From positions 4,571,001 to 4,635,000 of the forward strand of contig NC_134031.1 in assembly GCF_964204645.1 (NCBI RefSeq): a stretch of 64,000 nt of DNA, in the 5' to 3' direction. This stretch comes from Tubulanus polymorphus. Its lineage: Eukaryota; Nemertea; Palaeonemertea; Tubulaniformes; Tubulanidae. Positions within the stretch are counted from its first letter, which is position 1; each line of letters begins with the position of its first letter. Under the pieces are notes generated by a model. It was not told the DNA's origin and searched no databases. It saw only the letters and a list, made by a program, of their open reading frames with translations. This document shows positions 37,301 to 64,000 of the stretch, in pieces. A program made the position numbers and the translations under genes.

Positions 37301-38458
37301 CTTGGATGCCGGAGGTATGATTGTAACGCGGGTATAAGGTAGATGATTATATGATAGGGTAGTATGAGTGTCACCTTTCACATTATTGTCGATAATATTT
37401 CAGATGATCATGATCCTTCATAAAAATTATCATTATTTCCATTATCATGGTCATGATTATCATTGCTGTAACATACCCGGGATATTTCTGAAGTGCCGTA
37501 TCATCTTGTATCATGAAGTGTTGTGAAATATAGCTGCCAATGGCCGCGTCGTTAGTGTGACCTTGGAAATCGTTGCTCGGATTATTATCCATGTTACCGC
37601 ACATTCCTTCGACTTTATTCATGTAGCGGGAACACGTCATGCGTAGATCGCCTACACCATCGAAACTGGCGTCCCAGTAGTACGAGATACCACACTCGCC
37701 CCAGACCATCTGAGCGCGGCGATTACTCGAGGTAGCTGAGACCACCACACCCCCCACGTTTATCGAAGTCTGTACATGTTTTCCATTTACCTGTATGCGA
37801 AAGCCCATTTATATATTAAAACGTATTTTACTGGTTACTCGAACTGTTCGAACTGCAAGTGGCAACGAAGCAAACTGGTTCAGATTTTGGCGTAGATATA
37901 TATTTATCGTTTTATCGTTTTACCTCTACTGCACCGTTGGCCATGTAAAACCTGACCTTCAGGTTTTTCGACGGAATTTTGAAGTCGATGACTTTCGTGT
38001 AAGACACGCGCCTGTTATTGTGGGATAATCGTAGATCAACGTCGAGTCGAACCTCAGCATCGAATCGACACGCAGCGGCGACCGTCGACTTGGTTCGTAC
38101 AAGCGTGTATTTGCATAAACCCATGAAGTTGTAATGCAGTCTGTCGAATGTGTCGTAATGGGGGTCACCTGCCATGTGGCAAATACAATCCCTCATTGCA
38201 CAAAATACAGCTGAAAAGATGCATCATACAAGAAATACTTTTAAGTTCATAATTCTTGCTTTTAGATCTTTGTAATATTTCATGAACAAACTCATATCCC
38301 TGAGTCTGACTCAAACGGAAATAAATGAACATAAATCGATTAATAATTCAGATAATACCACTACCTCATATCCTAAGAGAAAGAAGTAAATATATACGTT
38401 TAAACTTACCCGGTAAGCCGAACAGTAGCAGCAGCAAACATGAAACTTTTGCCACCAT
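34387..38458 (-). CDS. Secreted VWD-C8-VWD-C8-TIL domain protein
   Basis: Nine coding exons: 38410-38458, 37924-38210, 37477-37790, 36854-37161, 36632-36766, 35996-36390, 35690-35880, 35008-35315 and 34387-34607. They keep phase throughout and total 2208 bases (735 aa). Residues 1-17 are a leucine-rich signal peptide. VWD 1 starts with CHMAGDPHYDTFD and has GMCGNMDNNPSNDF. C8-like domain 1 follows at about 225-318, then a Pro/Thr-rich linker (one exon), VWD 2 (CDIEGDPHYITYD, GLCGNCNANKNDD), C8 domain 2 and a TIL domain with eight cysteines (TCADPHAIAANC, CECKSGF). This architecture is that of von Willebrand factor, mucins, zonadhesin and Fc-gamma-binding protein: extracellular, disulphide-linked, often gel-forming. 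No transmembrane segment. Orthology to a named protein is not claimed. Confidence 0.9.
35363..35490. repeat. GA-rich purine tract in a VWD-gene intron
   Basis: Imperfect GAGAGAGGCAGAGG-type repeats, about 50 bases upstream (in the gene's sense) of the acceptor at 35315, so the transcript reads it as a long polypyrimidine tract. Confidence 0.8.
36440..36580. mobile_element. Possible transposon remnant in a VWD-gene intron
   Basis: On the minus strand it contains GGCGGATACAGGATCTTTCG followed by GGGGGCGCCAGGC, a pattern common at the ends of degraded hAT-type elements. The other end was not found. Confidence 0.3.
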
Positions 38459-38581
38459 TTTGAAACCTAGAGATGGATACTGGTTAGTGATTGATAAAGC
38501 GTTGTCGAGTTGTTCAGAGACTCAACAAACACCTGAACTTGCTCCGTTTTCGGCTTAAAAAAGTAATATTTTCACTCTTAC

Positions 38582-38638
38582 CGGTTGCTGGAGGTGTCTT
38601 GTGACATATGAAAGACTGGCCACTTTGTATTATATATA
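38582..38638 (-). promoter_or_regulatory. TATA box and non-coding first exon of the VWD gene
   Basis: TATATATAAT at about 38629-38638 is followed 50 bases on by AACCG/GTAAGA, a good donor (exon end 38582). The matching acceptor TCTCTAG/G lies at 38467, eight bases before the start codon. The model is a short untranslated exon of 20-25 bases. Confidence 0.5.
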
Positions 38639-38639
38639 C

Positions 38640-39170
38640 GTGATGGCTATCAATTAGTAGGTAAATGAAAGAGGTCAACCGAGACTTGATTTCAATTACG
38701 CCGGTGAGATGCAATCGAATATTTTAAATGAGCTAATTAGAATGCACTTACGCTAACGTAAGTCTCGTTTAAATGTGACAGCGGTCAATTGTCCTAATTA
38801 TTTCATCACTTTTTAACTCTCAATAATATATCAGTTTCTTTTTCAAATTTGAGCAATTATCATTCAACTCGCTTTTGGACTGATTAATTGATAAATTGGC
38901 CTCGTTCATAAATAGATGACTGTGCCATTAAAAACGCTTTCGGCATATATTTGATAATTTGAGTTCAAGTACTGATTGATTTCTAAAATTGTTCTTGATA
39001 ATCTGCTTGAATCTAGTAGTGGGAGAGGAGTGGACTACTTCTATGTAAGTCGTTCGAAGTTCAAGAGAAACGATGTGATACGTCCGTCTTCAATTTCTTT
39101 AGGTAGAAATAGTTTAGGTACATATTGTACAGGAACGGTTTTCTCGGGGTGACAAAATCCGCCTGGGCGA
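38640..39170. other. Intergenic, nothing recognised
   Basis: AT-rich unique DNA upstream of the VWD gene promoter. No coding sequence or repeat seen. Confidence 0.4.
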
Positions 39171-39179
39171 ATATTGGTT

Positions 39180-40260
39180 GTCGGCGCTCTTAGTCGACTT
39201 TAGTCGAACTAAGTGAAACTGAATGTCAGATGGTCGGAACTTAAGTTCGGAAACGGTCGACCATGAGATTGCGCACGGTCGCTGTAGTTCAGACCTAGTT
39301 CCAAGATTGCCGACACTGTGAAATGCGTACGACAGAACTATGGTGCATTCGATTATTAGTTCTGACCACTAGTCGAGGCTAACTACGAAAACCGAAGTTC
39401 GTCCTGGGCGCGCATCGGCTTTTCGTATAGTTAGTTGACTAGTGGTCGGAGCTAATGACCGAACGCCCCATAAGTCATTCGTAATGCATTACACCGTGTC
39501 GACCATCTTTGAACTAGACGTATCGGCCCCACTCCGCGCGGTTGCGCCACCGCGCGGGATTTACGCGAAGCAGCAAATACAAACATGGCCACTCTCTCAA
39601 TTTTCAATGATAGAAATCGTGTGTGCATTTCAATTATTTCGGCTGTTAGGGTTTTAAGGCACAATATAAGTTAATGATGTGATATGGCGATGTTAATTAA
39701 TGATAATTCCGCAGTGAAGCTAGTCACGAACGGTGCCGATTGAGTGTACAGCTGCCAAAAACACTGAAATGCGCGTAGTTGCGTAACTATTTGCAGTGAA
39801 TTGCAGACGAAACATGAAGCCTTAACGGCCGTTTTAAAAAAAATTATACCAATCGCAATTGTAAAGTAAAAATGAGATAGAACCTAAGTTAAAATTCTGG
39901 CCATTTCTAAAATGTTATTACTTATTTTTAGTCAGTGCCGAACGTTTAGTTTTCCAATAATAATGAGGGGTGGTAGGTAGTCATGTTGAAAATCTCGCGA
40001 GTCCTGGACCAAACCCCATTGAACAATGTGATCTGTGTGCTGGCCACAAATGCACACAGATCACACTACACTACCCATTACACACTCCAGTACCCACAGC
40101 TTTCATATATCCATCCAAATGTTTAGAGTGTCTTTCTTCCTGGGTCCGAACTGCAGCGACCGTGCGCAATCATACGTCGTATCGTCGACCATAACCGGAC
40201 TATATATAGTTCCTGACTGATATTCGAATCCTCTTAGTTCGCAAATAGTCGACCAATCCC
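39180..40260. mobile_element. Long-inverted-repeat element enclosing the dispersed element core
   Basis: The left arm (about 39180-39300) and right arm (about 40142-40260) are imperfect reverse complements: GATTGCGCACGGTCGCTGTA on the left against TGCAGCGACCGTGCGCAATC on the right. Inside are a second inverted pair, CTGACCACTAGTCGA (39361) and GACTAGTGGTCGG (39437), and then 39527-40141, the copy of the element inserted at 14179-14852. It looks like one inverted-repeat element with another nested in it. No transposase frame. Confidence 0.55.
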
Positions 40261-40704
40261 GATAACAAGTTACTGCCCTAGCTCTCGATTTCGCCTTAAC
40301 CGCGAGGCACTAAATTACCGCCCCTACGATACCAGCCCGGATTTTTTCACCGTCGATTTTTTCAATGAGACAAAATATAAAAAGAACCACGGCTGTAATT
40401 TTTCATTATGCATTTATCTTTTATTTTCAATATCTCGATCGGATAATCTTGTCTTATAACTTCGTTTGGGTCATATACATATCACAAACAAATTTCCAGC
40501 GACCTTTCGCAGTTCCGTACACACGTATTCGATTTTTACAAAAAGAAAAATAAAATAATGGATTCGTTCTATATTGAACATTTTGCAAACGAAGGATATC
40601 GTTGTAATGCCCAACCTGAAAAAATGTAATATCATTGTACAATTCCTTCTATTTTTATCAAATATAGGATAATCTCTGCGTCTACGAGAATTCACGAGCG
40701 CAAA

Positions 40705-40745
40705 ACTGTTTCAATTCAATCGAATACTTTATTAGTCAAAATTGG
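40705..40745. mobile_element. Short retroelement tail
   Basis: CAATTCAATCGAATACTTTA resembles the start of the insertion at 9278. Only the tail is recognisable. Confidence 0.3.
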
Positions 40746-42913
40746 CGGTGAAAACAATCGTCCGAATCGAAAGTAATTTTCTTGTTTAAATAACCGTATT
40801 CAAATGAGCTGACGTATATTTCAAGTCAGTCGTCTGTTTTGCTTTGAAACTATATACACGGTAATAAGTAATTTAGCGCGTGTCATCTCGTTCGACCAAT
40901 AGCGCAAAATTACAATCGCCGAAGCACCGTCCAGGAATTGCAGTTTTGAACACAAAAATGGCGACGATTTCCTCGCGCACAAAAAGAAAGATTGCACTCA
41001 AGTGGCACATAAATGCAACGTGGCGTAACAACTAGAATTAAACGCATAACGACCAGAAATATACGGTCTCAACTAAAAGAGTATAAAGTGCCGATGAATA
41101 TTCTCGAACTAGAAAAACGCTCGCTGTGGTGTAAAACGCATTCTACTCTCGAGACTAGCATTCTTCTTGGTTAGAGAACATTCCTGACATATTGTGTGTA
41201 TAAAATGAAGAATTCTTGCTCGTCAATATAATGGCGGTTGAGCATTATTCTTGCCATTACGTATAGACCCTCGGCTATAGAATTGTATTCTTCCTCTATA
41301 AAAGTGTGGCCACATAGAAGTTCCAGGATAACCGTGTCTGTTCCGCGTTTAAAACAACAAGCGTCGGTTTGTATTTACATAAATTATACCGAAACATAAT
41401 AACATAATCGACCATTTCGATCGTTAACGAGCCCTAACCCATCGTAAATAACAGTATGTACATAACATCGATTTCTTTACAATTTCCTTTTGATTTGTCT
41501 TGAAGCAAAATAGCAGTTGAAATTTATAATATCACTATTGTCGTTTTTTTTTTCTGTACAAATTGAAGGATTGTTTTAATCACATTTTGTTTTGTTTTTG
41601 TATGATTGAGCAATTAATCGCTATAGGACACCGCCTGGAACCAGACATGATCGAAGGAAAAACATGTTAACGAATACATTCCGGTTGATTCAAAATACAC
41701 GTCAAGAAGTTATCCTTAACTTTCTCATCAGTGGGAACCACTTGATACTTTCGTCTTTGCCTACAAAATCCTGACGAGAAGCTGAACATTTCTCATAGAT
41801 AACTCAAATTCAACAGCATAACACTAGTTACCGAGTCATCATCATTAAAGAAAAAGTTTGGTTTATACCTGTACAGATGTATATGTGATAATGGACCAAT
41901 ATTGGCTTGGCTGTCGCATTATCGAATTAAGCCACACATTTGGAAGCTTTATATTCCGTATGTAGCAAACAACAGGGGCACCTCTATCGCCAACATCTCC
42001 TAAGCTTTAACGCTAAGCCTAGTTCGTTAGCCTATACATGTAGTTAGTTTTAAAGTAATAGGACCAGCGTGTGCTGCTTAGCCTGGTCTTATAATTGGGC
42101 CCTGTAGCAAACATAACGCGCGAGAACGGTGAAATCAATTCATAGTCGATTGCATTTCTTTAACCCCATTTATTAATCCACATGAAAATCGGATGCAGAG
42201 GGACCAACGACATAACACGTAAATATTCAACATTTTTCATCGCTGAACACGAAATACCCGAATATGTTTTGTTTCGTATATTCACGAGATCTCTTGAAAA
42301 ACGCGTTTTTCTACGGAAGACAAAATAATTTGTGAACATGTCCAGGTTATTATTTACATCACATTTTACCGTTTGGAAGGACGAATAAGCAGTTTTTATG
42401 GGTTAGGAACCTGTCTATGTGGTACATCTCGGATATCAACCTTTCAATCCTTCACTCACAAGAAGGACATCGTTTAGCAGTTACTCTGAATTGTGCGATT
42501 TTTCATTTCATTTCATTTCATTTACTATTTCTAATAGCAATGTTAATGACATCCTCGTGTAAACCATAGATTAGGCCACGAAACAAGACATTTTGCAATC
42601 TCAACTAAACGTGGCTCATACCTTAAGTAAAAAGTACTATCCACTGGAAAAAAAATTACTTTGAAAAACGCAACCCATATCTTTTAACACCGCAATTACA
42701 TGAAACGATCAGGAATTCTGCAACAAAGTCTCCCTTTCGAGTAGACGTTGTCAAAACCCACTTTAAATACCGCTTAAGTACAAGAATATTCACCCCTAGC
42801 CAAGACTTCTACATTTATATATATATATTTATATATATATTAAATACATGGAATGTTTAACTCCATCCATGGCACATAGAATAGGTTACTCGTCTTGTTT
42901 CAATTCAGATCTG
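40746..42913. other. Intergenic, 3' of the Rap1GAP gene
   Basis: No gene recognised. A short TTTCATTTCATTTCATTTA run lies near 42504 and (TATA) runs near 42815-42842. The part nearest 42914 may be 3' UTR if a later poly(A) site is used. Confidence 0.4.
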
Positions 42914-42919
42914 TTTATT
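42914..42919 (-). terminator. Poly(A) signal, Rap1GAP gene
   Basis: AATAAA on the minus strand, about 340 bases after the stop codon at 43261. Confidence 0.45.
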
Positions 42920-43260
42920 GGCATTCGAAATATCAGCACATCTCATCACTAAATCCACACCAGAGCGCGCGGGCGAACACCGATGACCGATTAGAAAAAT
43001 AAATTTCCCGATACACGCCCGTTAAAAAGAGCGAGTTTCAAGTGAAAATAAATTCACAGTCTTTTTTTAACCATCGTCAGACGATCGATTTCAATTTCAT
43101 ACGCAACAAGAATAACAACATGAACAACGTGAACAACAACAACTTTCTGCTATCACTCAGAAAACGAACGTTGATTAATTAATATCCAGCACCATTAGAT
43201 TTCAGAAGATGAGAGCACTACAAAGTGTAACGTAATTTCAGTAGGAGTTCCCCTATATTA

Positions 43261-63343
<20,083 letters not shown>

Positions 63344-64000
63344 CGTGTGTTTCCTGAAAAAATAAAATCGAAAAAATAGTCTCCATTAGAAATTCTTCCG
63401 AATAGAAAACGACGATTGCGCAGGCGGGAAATTAGGTTTCCGTCGAAATGATATTCTTCCGACGAAATACGGCAGGTGGGTTTTGGTTCAGTTTTCGATT
63501 CGAATATCGTTCCTCCATCTGAAAAATAAGCCACTCTAATCATCAGGTGTTTTGCCCGAGGCTCCGACGCTCGCTTAAATGTCAAACCGGTTTTGAATTT
63601 CAGGCTCAGAACAGACGACCGAACGTCTCAAACCACACGTGACCTGAGTGCAGATACAAAGTGTTGGTATCTTAATTATTCAAACCAATTTCAATATTCC
63701 GCGGGGACACTTACAAATAACTCGGCAAAGATTGCATCGGCGAATTACAACACAAACCAAGCAACCATTCAATTTTCCGAGGCGCTTAGACGAGATAGAA
63801 ACCCGTGGAAGCGACAGAGAACGGAAAAAGATATAGAAAGAAGTAACTCGAAGTAAATTCTGGTTGAACAATCTCTCAGAAGTGAGTGATTCTTTGAGAG
63901 AAAGCCGAAACGCGCCACAGAAAGCGAATCATAAACACGATCAACCACTAGGGAGAACATTCTGCTCTGCGTGTAGCGCGTGACATAGGCGAGTTTTTGA
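63344..64000 (-). other. 5' end of Rap1GAP: UTR and possible upstream exon
   Basis: The first coding exon has an acceptor (TTTTTTCAG/GAAACACACG) at 63354, ten bases before the ATG, so a non-coding exon must lie upstream. A candidate donor, TTATTT/GTAAGTG, ends at 63715. If the exon is instead internal, its frame extends one codon set back to KHT before the Met. The remainder of the window holds no recognisable gene. Confidence 0.45.

Overview
The window looks like nuclear DNA from an invertebrate animal, most likely a marine bilaterian (spiralian or invertebrate deuterostome), though the sequence alone does not settle the phylum. It is AT-rich, with small exons flanked by GT-AG introns of 0.1 to 12 kb, many (TA)n tracts, short inverted-repeat elements, a hammerhead-like repeat and non-LTR retrotransposon tails. 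The Wnt4 protein is very close to vertebrate WNT4, which argues for a bilaterian host. A cnidarian host cannot be excluded, because the small secreted peptides at the left have the cysteine framework of sea-anemone type I sodium-channel toxins.

Layout. (1) 1-452, plus strand: the 3' end of an NSP-family (BCAR3/SH2D3) adaptor gene. (2) About 0.8-20.8 kb: four tandem, diverged copies of a unit. Each unit carries one three-exon minus-strand gene for a small secreted toxin-like peptide: copy A is broken, B, C and D are intact. Junctions between units hold leftover pieces of the two flanking genes (Wnt4 last exon, NSP last exon), so the unit grew by tandem duplication between convergent neighbours. 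Units 3 and 4 are nearly identical over long stretches and therefore recent; several mobile insertions can be recognised because one unit has them and its sister does not. (3) 20.3-31.4 kb, minus strand: a complete four-exon Wnt4 gene (356 aa). (4) 34.4-38.5 kb, minus strand: a nine-coding-exon secreted protein with VWD-C8-VWD-C8-TIL domains (735 aa). (5) 38.6-43.2 kb: intergenic DNA with a long inverted-repeat element. (6) 43.3-63.3 kb, minus strand: a 15-exon Rap1GAP gene (701 aa) with a complete Rap-GAP domain and a C-terminal coiled coil, but no recognisable GoLoco motif in the model.

The exon models of Wnt4, the VWD protein, Rap1GAP and toxin copies B-D all keep phase at every junction and sum to multiples of three. 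This is the main support for the coordinates. The genes show no sign of acting together: Wnt4 is a secreted ligand, Rap1GAP a cytosolic regulator of Rap1, the NSP protein a Cas/Ras-family adaptor, and the peptides and VWD protein are secreted. The toxin-like cluster and its duplication history are the most unusual content.
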